From NCBI GenBank assembly GCA_002308235.1, contig DBVS01000087.1, positions 1,348-15,125 of the forward strand: a stretch of 13,778 nucleotides of DNA. The letters are read 5' to 3'. This document shows positions 7,985-13,778 of this stretch, one piece after another (the first letter of the stretch is position 1; every line of letters starts with the position of its first letter). Below the pieces are notes generated by a model. The model searched no databases, was not told the origin of the DNA, and saw only the letters and a program-made list of their open reading frames with translations. The stretch is from Lachnospiraceae bacterium UBA1258. Lineage in GTDB: Bacteria > Bacillota > Clostridia > Lachnospirales > Lachnospiraceae. The translations under genes were made by a program, and so were the position numbers.

Positions 7985-8015
7985 GACCGCCGGGTGATCC
8001 GCTCACCCGACGGTC
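7985..8015 (-). promoter_or_regulatory. Intergenic hairpin between binding-protein and permease genes
   Basis: The arms GACCGTCGGGTGA (8003-8015, read on minus) and TCACCCGGCGGTC (7985-7997) form a 13-bp GC-rich stem with one G-U pair and a five-base loop. There is no T-run after it, so it is not a standard intrinsic terminator. It sits 17 bases after the binding-protein stop and 27 before the permease start. In sugar ABC operons such hairpins often protect the binding-protein mRNA from 3' decay or partly block read-through, giving more binding protein than permease. That role is inferred. Confidence 0.75.
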
Positions 8016-8032
8016 CGTTTGGTTAAACATTT

Positions 8033-9871
8033 TTATTTGGATTTCTTTGTTGCTTTGTACTGTGCAAGATATTCTTCGTAAATGGGCTTAATGACCTTTC
8101 TTGCATTTTCGTGGTTCTTGGAGCACCACTCCCATGCTTCCTGCTCGCCGTAGCTCTTTACGGTATCTATCATATCCTTCTGAATCTTCTTGAAGTCATC
8201 CCAGGTAGGAGCCGTGATGAGCTTTGACATGTTGTTGTAATAAAGTTCATTACACTTGGTAAGGATTCTGGAAATATCCGAAGGCATCTCTTCACGTGCG
8301 ATGGCTACGGTCTGAGAATAGTTGACCGTGTGGTCGATGATCTTTCCTTCATCCACAAGTTTCTTGATGGCAAGTCCGGGTACGCTGACTTTGTAATAAT
8401 CCGAGTAATCCTGCTGAAGCTTGTTTAAGTTGTCCGCAAGGTTCATCTGAGCAAGGTCGATGGCGTAGCCGTCGGAGCACTTCTCAGCGGGCTGGCAGAA
8501 CTGAAGTCTGTTGACGCCGATACCAAGAACGGCAAGGGAATCGTCACCTGAGGTGCGAAGTGCCTGGAATTCGGGAGTCATGGTAGGAACGCCATCAACG
8601 TAATTCCAGTGTTTTCCTTCGAAGCCCACATAGGTAAGTCTCTGGATGTCAAGGTTGTGCCATGCGTCCAAAAGAGCGACCGAAGCAGCTTCTTTGTCCT
8701 TATTCTTGGCATCTCTCTTTGCTACTGCGTAGTAGTTGTCGGGGAAGTATCCCGCAAGGTGGAGCTTGTTACCGAATAGCATTTCGTTGGTGGAAGGAAC
8801 TACCAGGAATCCCTGAAGTGTGTCGGGATCATTTGCTTTCTGTCCGTTGTAAAGATCGTTTACGGGGCGATAGCAGCCGGCATATCTGCCGGTCTTCATC
8901 TTTGCTTTGAACTCATCGTTCGTCTGAGTGAAGGAATCTGTATCAAATACGCCCTTCTGGTTTAATTTCCAGCAGAACTCCATATCCTGCCAGTAACAGG
9001 ATCTGTCAGTGTTGATATATCCGTCATAAAGAACGTTGTCGTCGTATCCGTCCATGAAAAGGAATCCGTCGTAGGTCCAGTAGTTCATCATAGCAGGATA
9101 CGTAAAGCATGCTCTCTGGAACCAGTAACCGAAGGAATCTCCGCGAAGACCGTATGCAAATACTTTTTCGCCTTCGGAGTTGGTGGGATGGTTTGCAACC
9201 ATCTGTGTAAGAATGTTCACATAGTCGTCGTCATTCTTGATCTCGGGGCAGCCAATTTCTTTGTACCATGCCCAGTTAACAGTGTATCCGCGTCCGGGGT
9301 TGGCGCCGCCGTCCACGTTCTCAACACCCATGGACGTGGGAAGGAAATAGAGCTTTTCGCTGTTGCCGGTAAGGGACATGATAACTTCGTTTCTCTGCTC
9401 GTAAGTATCGGAGAAAATATTGGGAGCCATATCCCTGTAATCATTGATGTTGACTAAATAATCGGAATTTACAAGAGTGTTTGCGGTTTCCTGTCCGCTT
9501 AAATATACGATATCGGGAAGTTCGCCGGAAACAAGCATCAGGTTAACGGTTTCTTTGTCATACAGAATCCACTCGGGAGTGATTTCGTAACCGTAATTGT
9601 CCTTTACGTAGTTAAGGATGTACTGCCATATTTCGGTTTCATTCCAGTTAATGGGCTCTGTCTGGGGAGCTATGCTCACAGCCCCGATAGTCAGATTCAC
9701 TTTCTTTATCTCTTTGATCTCATTGGATGCCACGTTGTTGGCCGATCCGGGGGCAGAGGAGCCTGAGTTGGCCGAACTGCCGCTTGCCGAGTTGCTTCCG
9801 CATCCGGAAATCGTTCCCAGAGCAAGAACCAGGGCAAGTACCGCTGATAAAAACTTAAATCTTTTTTTCAT
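8033..9871 (-). CDS. ABC transporter sugar-binding lipoprotein, LplA-like
   Basis: This 612-residue extracellular substrate-binding protein captures the sugar for the two permeases encoded next to it. The N-terminus is a lipoprotein signal: basic MKKRFKF, hydrophobic core VLALVLALGT, and lipobox ISGC with Cys24 as the predicted lipidation site. A Ser/Gly/Asn/Ala-rich linker follows (about 25-50), then the binding domain. It is longer than classic sugar-binding proteins (about 400-450 residues) but fits the large LplA/YtcQ-type group found with YesM/YesN kinases. Abundant aromatic residues (Trp and Tyr throughout) fit carbohydrate stacking. The ATG at 9869-9871 is preceded by AGAAGGGAGAAGG. 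It is the first gene of the operon. The ligand is not readable from sequence; an N-acetylhexosamine-containing oligosaccharide is inferred from the GH20 gene of the same operon. Confidence 0.92.
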   Translation of the reverse strand: MKKRFKFLSAVLALVLALGTISGCGSNSASGSSANSGSSAPGSANNVASNEIKEIKKVNLTIGAVSIAPQTEPINWNETEIWQYILNYVKDNYGYEITPEWILYDKETVNLMLVSGELPDIVYLSGQETANTLVNSDYLVNINDYRDMAPNIFSDTYEQRNEVIMSLTGNSEKLYFLPTSMGVENVDGGANPGRGYTVNWAWYKEIGCPEIKNDDDYVNILTQMVANHPTNSEGEKVFAYGLRGDSFGYWFQRACFTYPAMMNYWTYDGFLFMDGYDDNVLYDGYINTDRSCYWQDMEFCWKLNQKGVFDTDSFTQTNDEFKAKMKTGRYAGCYRPVNDLYNGQKANDPDTLQGFLVVPSTNEMLFGNKLHLAGYFPDNYYAVAKRDAKNKDKEAASVALLDAWHNLDIQRLTYVGFEGKHWNYVDGVPTMTPEFQALRTSGDDSLAVLGIGVNRLQFCQPAEKCSDGYAIDLAQMNLADNLNKLQQDYSDYYKVSVPGLAIKKLVDEGKIIDHTVNYSQTVAIAREEMPSDISRILTKCNELYYNNMSKLITAPTWDDFKKIQKDMIDTVKSYGEQEAWEWCSKNHENARKVIKPIYEEYLAQYKATKKSK

Positions 9872-10055
9872 ACCTTCTCCCTTCTGAGTAAGGCACGGAA
9901 TACATGCCTTTTATGGATTAATGATAGCAAAATCTTCTTTTTCCAATAATTCTACATTTTTGACATAAGGTATACTTTTTTCAATTGCCTCGGTTACTTC
10001 TTTTTTATTTTAGTATAAAATTTTAACCTGCCCGTGAAGCCGCCGTATTTACAGC
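9872..10055 (-). promoter_or_regulatory. Leader and control region of the sugar-uptake operon
   Basis: This AT-rich stretch lies between the rhomboid-operon terminator and the binding-protein start, so it must contain the operon promoter. I see no unambiguous -35/-10 pair with 17-base spacing, which would fit dependence on an activator such as the operon's own response regulator. Two direct copies of AAAAAGAAG (minus strand; 9997-10005 and 9934-9942) lie 63 bases apart. A small hairpin (AAGGCA with TGCCTT, at 9890-9910) lies just upstream of the ribosome site. The function of these elements is inferred. Confidence 0.45.
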
Positions 10056-10083
10056 AAAAGAGAGCCCCGAATCCGGAACTCTC
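10056..10083 (-). terminator. Rho-independent terminator of the esterase-rhomboid operon
   Basis: On the minus strand GAGAGTTCCG pairs with CGGGGCTCTC (10 bp including two G-U pairs) around the loop GATT, followed by TTTT. It is 34 bases after the rhomboid stop codon. The T-run is short but the stem is good, and it separates this operon from the sugar-uptake operon downstream. Confidence 0.75.
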
Positions 10084-10117
10084 CGCTTTTAAGGTTGTTC
10101 ACAAAGAACAGCCTGTC

Positions 10118-10693
10118 TTATTTTCTGTTCAAGATATAACCCATCACAGACCCAACGATACCGCCGATGATGTGCGAAAGGTTGGAAATATTGTCGTTTA
10201 CAAACAGCCCCTCATAGACCTGCTGCCCGATAAAGATAACCGCAACAAGAATGACGGTTATGGGAATCTCACCCTTCTTAAAGCCCGTAAAACTGGTAAG
10301 AAGGATAAAGGCAAACACGATTCCGCTGGCTCCGCAAAGCGCCACATTCCAAAAGAAAATGTAGTTGACCAGAGAAGTTGCAAGAGCAGTGATGGCCATG
10401 ACTTCAACGATGCGTGCGCCCCGATATCTTTCTTCGAGCATGGGACCGAGAAGCAGAATATACGCCATATTTCCGATATAGTGATCCCAGCCGCTGTGAC
10501 CCATCACATGGGTAAAGAAGCGAAGATAGGTTAAAGGGTCCTTCAAGGACGAATGGTACGTCATAAAAAGAAGGGGATTGGTCTTGCCGCCGGTGCATAT
10601 ATTCAGGATCATGGCTCCGAAGCATATCACCGCAAAGGAAAGGACCACCGGAGAATTCAGGGTTATCTTAAGTGTCTTACCGTTTTTGCTCAT
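10118..10693 (-). CDS. Rhomboid-family intramembrane serine protease
   Basis: This 191-residue polytopic membrane protein has the hallmarks of rhomboid proteases, which cut other membrane proteins within or near a membrane helix. The nucleophile motif is GASG with Ser123, following the helix FFWNVALC. The partner His174 is in SHIIGG within the last helix. A conserved region GHSGWDHYIGNMAYILLLGP (65-84), with Asn75, corresponds to the oxyanion/TM2 segment, followed by LEERYRG. About six hydrophobic segments are visible, a minimal bacterial rhomboid fold without an added domain. The ATG at 10691-10693 has AAAGGG about eleven bases upstream. It is the last gene of the operon, 33 bases after the cinnamoyl-esterase-like gene. 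Both catalytic residues are present, so it is predicted active. Its substrate is unknown, and nothing in the window suggests one. Confidence 0.9.
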   Translation of the reverse strand: MSKNGKTLKITLNSPVVLSFAVICFGAMILNICTGGKTNPLLFMTYHSSLKDPLTYLRFFTHVMGHSGWDHYIGNMAYILLLGPMLEERYRGARIVEVMAITALATSLVNYIFFWNVALCGASGIVFAFILLTSFTGFKKGEIPITVILVAVIFIGQQVYEGLFVNDNISNLSHIIGGIVGSVMGYILNRK

Positions 10694-10726
10694 GAATAAT
10701 ACTACCCTTTCAACGATCTTTAGTCT

Positions 10727-11461
10727 TTATTTTTCAAAACAGGCCTTCACGGCATCATACATTTGATTAAGGTGCTTGGTAAAGCAATGATCGTCACCGT
10801 GAATTGGCGTAAGTTTTGCATTTTTATATAATTTAAGGGCCTTTTTTGCGTATGAAAAAGGAACGCAGTCATCCGCATCTCCGTGGATGATGTATACAGG
10901 ACCCCCGTAGCGTGCTATCTCATCCTCCACGTGGATAGTCTGTGCCACCCGGATATAGTCGGCGAAAAGTTCTTTGTCATCAAATGTAAGCTTTTCGGGC
11001 AGGTGCTTTGCATCAAATTTTAAGCCAAGAAGCGTGCCTTTTCTTGCTTCCTCAGGTATCATCCAGGCAGGTGACATGGGAATAATGGCCTTAAAGTCAT
11101 CGGCGCACATTCCGCCCACCAGCATAGTCAAAAGACCGCCCTGAGAGTGTCCCGAAAGGTACAGATCCGTTACAAAATCAAGTGTTTTGGCGTATTCAAC
11201 CGCGGACAAAGCATTGGTCACCCACTTATAAAGGGTATGTCTCCTGAATTCACCGTCGCTGCCGCCGTGTCCGTACATTTCCACTCTGAGTACGGATACT
11301 CCCATTTCGTTCATGGCTTTCTGTGCCGCGATAATGTGATCTTCCTCCATGTGTCCGGTAAAGCCGTGGATCAGAATGCAAAGAGGGCTCTTTCCCTCTC
11401 CCACTCTGTCAAGCTTTGCGTGAAGTCTCGTTCCGTCACTGTCAATGAAGAATTCTTCCAT
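10727..11461 (-). CDS. Alpha/beta-hydrolase, cinnamoyl/feruloyl esterase-like (Est1E-type)
   Basis: This 244-residue serine hydrolase has a complete catalytic triad: Ser106 in the nucleophile elbow GHSQGG, Asp197 in HGDADDCVP, and His225 in GDDHCF. The oxyanion region is IHGFTGH (31-37). The wording across the protein (IHGFTGHMEE, RVEMYGHGGSDG, DFVTDLYLSGHSQGG, LLGLKFD, IRVAQTI) closely matches what I recall of Est1E, a cinnamoyl esterase of Butyrivibrio proteoclasticus of nearly the same length. Such enzymes release ferulate or p-coumarate from plant xylan side chains. There is no signal peptide, so it would act on imported feruloylated oligosaccharides. The ATG at 11459-11461 is preceded by GGCGG. 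It lies 17 bases after the first esterase gene, in one operon. The hydrolase fold is certain; ferulate specificity is by resemblance only. Confidence 0.87.
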   Translation of the reverse strand: MEEFFIDSDGTRLHAKLDRVGEGKSPLCILIHGFTGHMEEDHIIAAQKAMNEMGVSVLRVEMYGHGGSDGEFRRHTLYKWVTNALSAVEYAKTLDFVTDLYLSGHSQGGLLTMLVGGMCADDFKAIIPMSPAWMIPEEARKGTLLGLKFDAKHLPEKLTFDDKELFADYIRVAQTIHVEDEIARYGGPVYIIHGDADDCVPFSYAKKALKLYKNAKLTPIHGDDHCFTKHLNQMYDAVKACFEK

Positions 11462-11478
11462 ATTTTTCCGCCTTTTCT

Positions 11479-12357
11479 TTATTTTTTCAGATAATCCCTG
11501 ATCCAGCCGGTCAGGCCTTCGGGAAGCCTTGAGTCCATGGGAGTACCGTCATCAAACATCAGATTTGCCTGTACGCCGTTCATAAGGCAGTGTTGCCCCA
11601 TTTCTATGCCTGCCTTGATGGAAGCGATGCCTCCGTCACCGTTACGCACCCACTCGGGAGTGAGGACAAAGCACTTCTTCATGCGATTGATCCTGGGAAG
11701 CCTGGGTTCGATTTCCTCCCTGAAGGGATGGAATTCATCCTTCTTGCCGATGGCGAGAAACAGGCACTTGCCCTTGTCATCGTATCTGTCAAGCCCCGCA
11801 TCGTCCGGAAGAGCACTGCTGCCCACAGGTATCACCACATCGAAATCATCCATATATCTGTCCATGAGACGGAGCACAAAGGTGGCTCCGGAGGAATTCC
11901 CGAGAAGGATATTCGCGCTGACACCCTCCGCACGATTGGCGATAAAATCAAGTATCAGTTCGTGAGCCGTGGAAAGATAGACCGTATCCCAATAACCGTG
12001 CACCCGCCCGTCGTCACCCGTATACTCATTGGCAATCGGAACAAGGATAAAGGCACCGCCCATAGTCTTTTGATAGGCCTCCGAAGCATAACGCTCGGCT
12101 CCCGTGTAATTAATACACATATCTCCCACGAAGGAATTGCTCGTACCGTGAAAGAAAGAAAGCAACGGATATTTCCCTGAAGCGGGAAACCCGTTCTCTC
12201 TGGGATCGTACCAGTAGTAAGAGATGGTGATGCCGTCATAGGAGTAGCTGTCCTTGTGAAAAAGAGACAGCAGCGTCCCGCATTCGTAGGTCACTCCCTT
12301 TGAAATGAAATCGCCCTCCGGTATCTCATCATACCAGGGTGCATAGAATTCGCCCAT
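11479..12357 (-). CDS. Alpha/beta-hydrolase-fold esterase, substrate unknown
   Basis: This putative serine esterase of 292 residues opens the operon. From the chosen start, the nucleophile elbow is GNSSG with Ser155 (preceded by ANILL), the likely acid is Asp207 in AIGKKDEF, and the likely base is His256 in GQHCLMNG. A strand followed by FHGTSNSF (about 69-76) matches the oxyanion-hole HG motif. There is no signal peptide or membrane helix, so it should be cytoplasmic. I chose ATG at 12355-12357 because GGGGG sits seven bases upstream; an in-frame TTG two codons earlier is less likely. Co-transcription with the Est1E-like esterase suggests joint removal of acyl groups from the same glycan, for example acetyl or hydroxycinnamoyl esters on xylo-oligosaccharides. 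That pairing is inference, and the exact family is not recognised. Confidence 0.8.
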   Translation of the reverse strand: MGEFYAPWYDEIPEGDFISKGVTYECGTLLSLFHKDSYSYDGITISYYWYDPRENGFPASGKYPLLSFFHGTSNSFVGDMCINYTGAERYASEAYQKTMGGAFILVPIANEYTGDDGRVHGYWDTVYLSTAHELILDFIANRAEGVSANILLGNSSGATFVLRLMDRYMDDFDVVIPVGSSALPDDAGLDRYDDKGKCLFLAIGKKDEFHPFREEIEPRLPRINRMKKCFVLTPEWVRNGDGGIASIKAGIEMGQHCLMNGVQANLMFDDGTPMDSRLPEGLTGWIRDYLKK

Positions 12358-12380
12358 GATCAAACCCCCTTTTTATTTAT

Positions 12381-12410
12381 ACTCTAATGAATCGGCAATA
12401 TCCGTGTCAA
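12381..12410 (-). promoter_or_regulatory. Probable promoter of the esterase-rhomboid operon
   Basis: Read on the minus strand, a perfect -35 TTGACA (12405-12410) is followed after 18 bases by TAGAGT (12381-12386), a four-of-six match to the -10 consensus. The start codon is 24 bases further on, leaving a short leader with a strong GGGGG ribosome site. Confidence 0.55.
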
Positions 12411-12449
12411 CCGTTTTATCCTGTCGGAAGAAGAAAAAAAGAATATGCA

Positions 12450-12478
12450 TATACTTTTATTCAAAATAGGCATATAAT
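12450..12478 (+). promoter_or_regulatory. Probable promoter of the TraX-like gene
   Basis: A perfect -10 TATAAT at 12473-12478 is preceded, with a 17-base spacer, by TATACT (12450-12455), a weak three-of-six -35. The start codon chosen for the gene is 44 bases downstream of the -10. This promoter is divergent from the esterase-operon promoter, about 40 bases away. Confidence 0.5.
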
Positions 12479-12521
12479 TAGTACACAGAGAATGAGTCCG
12501 GCAAAGATTTGGGGGGATTTC

Positions 12522-13409
12522 ATGAACACAGACAAAGGTATTCCGGGATCCGGATTAAAGATCATCGCCATCATCGCAATGCTTATCGAAACCTTCGGGC
12601 TTACCTTTATCATGGATCTTGAACGAAAGGGCTTCATTCACCCCATAGGAAATGTCATTCCCGTCAACAACCTCTTTAAGATTGGCGGTTCTGCCGCCTT
12701 GGTCGTTCTCACCCTTCTCCTTGCGGAGGGTTTTACCCACACATTAAACTTAAAATATTATGTCATACGAATGGCCGTTGCCGCATTGATGACGGAATTT
12801 GCCTATGACTACCTTATGTCCGGAGGCTTCAATTCTCTGTATCAGAGCGTCCTTGTGTCCTATATTATAGCGCTTTTTACCCTTATGATCGTTCAGAAGA
12901 TCGACCAAGGACTCATTGTTCAGGGGGACGAATCTAAGAATCGCACAAAGCAGATTCTTGGCGTTTTTCTGGTGCTTGTTACCACCCTTCTCGGAATGGC
13001 GGTTTCGGAATTTTTCCGTGGTGATTACGGGTGTCTTGCGATAATGCTCGTCGTTTTCTTCTACTTTTTCAGAAACAAAAAAGCCGCCATATTGACAGGC
13101 GGCTTGATCGTATTTGCTGTGGGCCATATACTCCACGGCCTTCTTGATTATGTTCCCCTTGCCATTTTATCGGGGCAGGCGGAACTGTTGCCGGAGATCT
13201 TCTCCTTTAGATTCGCGGTTTCCTTCCTTGCAAAGGATTTCTCCCACGTGGCCGCTGTGATCGGCGCCATCATCGGTTTGATCTTTGCAAGTCTTTATAA
13301 CGGAAAAAAAGGATATCAGGCTTCAAAGATTGCTTATTATCTTTTCTTCCCGCTCCACATGCTCTTAATGACCGTAGCCTCCACATTTCTGATCGTATGT
13401 CTGATGTAG
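12522..13409 (+). CDS. TraX-like multi-spanning membrane protein
   Basis: This membrane protein of 295 residues has eight or more hydrophobic segments and the layout of the TraX family (named for F-plasmid TraX, which acetylates pilin; chromosomal members are mostly uncharacterised). Landmarks are the N-terminal GLKIIAIIAMLIETFG, the LLLAEGFTHTLNLKYYVIRM segment (family form roughly LxxEGxxHTRxxxxYxxR), FAYDYLMSGG, and the terminal YYLFFPLHMLLM. Most family members have an Asp-His pair in the first motif (IAMLIDHIG), but here it reads Glu-Thr. The frame is open further upstream, but ATG 12522-12524 has a GGGGGG ribosome site five bases before it and gives the expected family N-terminus. A promoter with TATAAT lies just upstream. 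It is the only plus-strand gene and stands alone, with no conjugation genes nearby. The biochemical role is unknown. Confidence 0.78.
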   Translation: MNTDKGIPGSGLKIIAIIAMLIETFGLTFIMDLERKGFIHPIGNVIPVNNLFKIGGSAALVVLTLLLAEGFTHTLNLKYYVIRMAVAALMTEFAYDYLMSGGFNSLYQSVLVSYIIALFTLMIVQKIDQGLIVQGDESKNRTKQILGVFLVLVTTLLGMAVSEFFRGDYGCLAIMLVVFFYFFRNKKAAILTGGLIVFAVGHILHGLLDYVPLAILSGQAELLPEIFSFRFAVSFLAKDFSHVAAVIGAIIGLIFASLYNGKKGYQASKIAYYLFFPLHMLLMTVASTFLIVCLM

Positions 13410-13419
13410 GCTTAAAATC

Positions 13420-13778
13420 TTAAACCGAAGCTGCTCTTTCGAGAGCCGCATCAATGTTGGGGCAGAAATTCTCTCCGCCGATCCTCTCGTAAAGCCCGGC
13501 CTTCTTAAAGGCGCTCATGGGCTGATCGTTTACATGGGAAAGGATAAGGCGGACATTTTCTTTTTCGCATCTCTCACAAAGTGAGGTAAGTGCGTTCATG
13601 GCTGTGGAATCCACTGCGTTCACGCTTCTCATCCTGAGTACCAGGTTATTCATTTCGGAAGATACCGTGATGTTAAGAATCTTGTCTGCGGCACCAAAGA
13701 ACATGGGGCCCAAGATCTCATATACCATGGTATGCTCCGGAACCTTCTTAAGGGTGATGGAATCGGGATCGTTTTCAT
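13420..13778 (-). CDS. SulP-family anion transporter, C-terminal STAS domain (partial at right edge)
   Basis: The frame is open to the window edge and encodes about 119 residues of a C-terminus. The sequence TLKKVPEHTMVYEILGPMFF GAADK fits the start of a SulP transporter STAS domain: the V-E-V-Y-E-I-x-G-P-L-F-F-GAADK pattern follows the membrane part in sulfate/anion permeases. The rest, LVLRMRSVNAVDSTAMNALT, then LILSHVNDQPMSAFKKAG and ENFCPNIDAALERA, completes the domain. An ATG at 13726-13728 could be misread as the start of a stand-alone anti-sigma antagonist of 102 residues. However, it lies inside the first strand of the domain and has no ribosome site, so I extend the gene to the edge. 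The STAS domain is cytoplasmic and modulates transport. The membrane domain lies outside the window. The gene is convergent with the TraX-like gene, 10 bases apart. Confidence 0.87.
   Translation of the reverse strand, partial: ENDPDSITLKKVPEHTMVYEILGPMFFGAADKILNITVSSEMNNLVLRMRSVNAVDSTAMNALTSLCERCEKENVRLILSHVNDQPMSAFKKAGLYERIGGENFCPNIDAALERAASV

Noticed and set aside
9960..9965. Plus-strand TTGACA in the sugar-operon leader as a -35 element
   Set aside because: No -10-like sequence lies 16-18 bases downstream, and there is no plus-strand gene to drive.
10034..10534. Plus-strand open frame of about 166 codons
   Set aside because: It is antisense to the rhomboid gene and its terminator. The product is hydrophilic and without motifs, whereas the minus-strand frame has a complete rhomboid active site.
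12387..12521. Earlier start for the TraX-like gene
   Set aside because: The extra 45 codons cover the promoter -10 and the ribosome site and would add a non-family hydrophilic leader.
12358..12521. Catabolite-repression (cre) site in the divergent promoter region
   Set aside because: The best candidate near 12388 (TGAATCGGCA) does not keep the required spacing and bases of the CcpA consensus.
13433..13446. Small hairpin GCTCT-TTCG-AGAGC between the TraX-like and SulP genes
   Set aside because: Only five base pairs, inside the SulP coding end, with no T-tract on either side. I do not call it a terminator.
13420..13728. Stand-alone STAS/anti-sigma-factor antagonist gene starting at the ATG at 13726-13728
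   Set aside because: The open frame continues to the window edge and the upstream residues match the linker of SulP transporters. The ATG has no ribosome site and sits within the domain's first strand.

Overview
The window looks like chromosomal DNA of an anaerobic Gram-positive Firmicute, most likely a Lachnospiraceae close to Butyrivibrio or Roseburia. The case rests on purine-rich AGGAGG-type ribosome sites, an LplA/LplB/LplC-type sugar transporter paired with a YesM/YesN-type two-component system, and a cinnamoyl-esterase-like hydrolase that closely resembles what I recall of Est1E of Butyrivibrio proteoclasticus. The placement is inference from protein resemblance; no rRNA or other phylogenetic marker is present. 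Almost everything is on the minus strand, so transcription mostly runs from high to low coordinates.

Left edge (1-890): the start of a P-loop ATPase gene runs off the window. Upstream of it on the same strand is a TetR-family repressor with a near-consensus promoter (TTGACG-17-TATAAT) containing repeated CGCGT/GTAAC elements, a likely autoregulatory operator.

Centre (848-9871): one long minus-strand operon. In transcription order it holds a large lipoprotein sugar-binding protein, a 13-bp intergenic hairpin, two CUT1-type permeases, a sensor histidine kinase, an AraC-type response regulator, and a family GH20 beta-N-acetylhexosaminidase without a signal peptide. Directly after the GH20 stop lies a short relic of an AraC-family regulator's C-terminus, followed by an intrinsic terminator. 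The model is that an HexNAc-containing oligosaccharide is captured and imported, the kinase/regulator pair controls the locus, and GH20 trims the sugar in the cytoplasm. No transporter ATPase is encoded here, so a shared MsmX/MsmK-type ATPase elsewhere is presumed.

Right-centre (10056-12410): a second minus-strand operon with its own promoter and terminator. It holds an alpha/beta-hydrolase esterase, an Est1E-like feruloyl/cinnamoyl esterase and a rhomboid intramembrane protease. The two esterases suggest deacylation of plant cell-wall oligosaccharides inside the cell; the reason for the rhomboid in the operon is unknown.

Right edge (12450-13778): a divergent plus-strand TraX-like multi-spanning membrane protein, then a convergent minus-strand fragment of a SulP-family anion transporter ending in its STAS domain. 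There is no gene-free stretch longer than about 250 bases. I saw no tRNA, rRNA, CRISPR array, insertion sequence or recognisable riboswitch.
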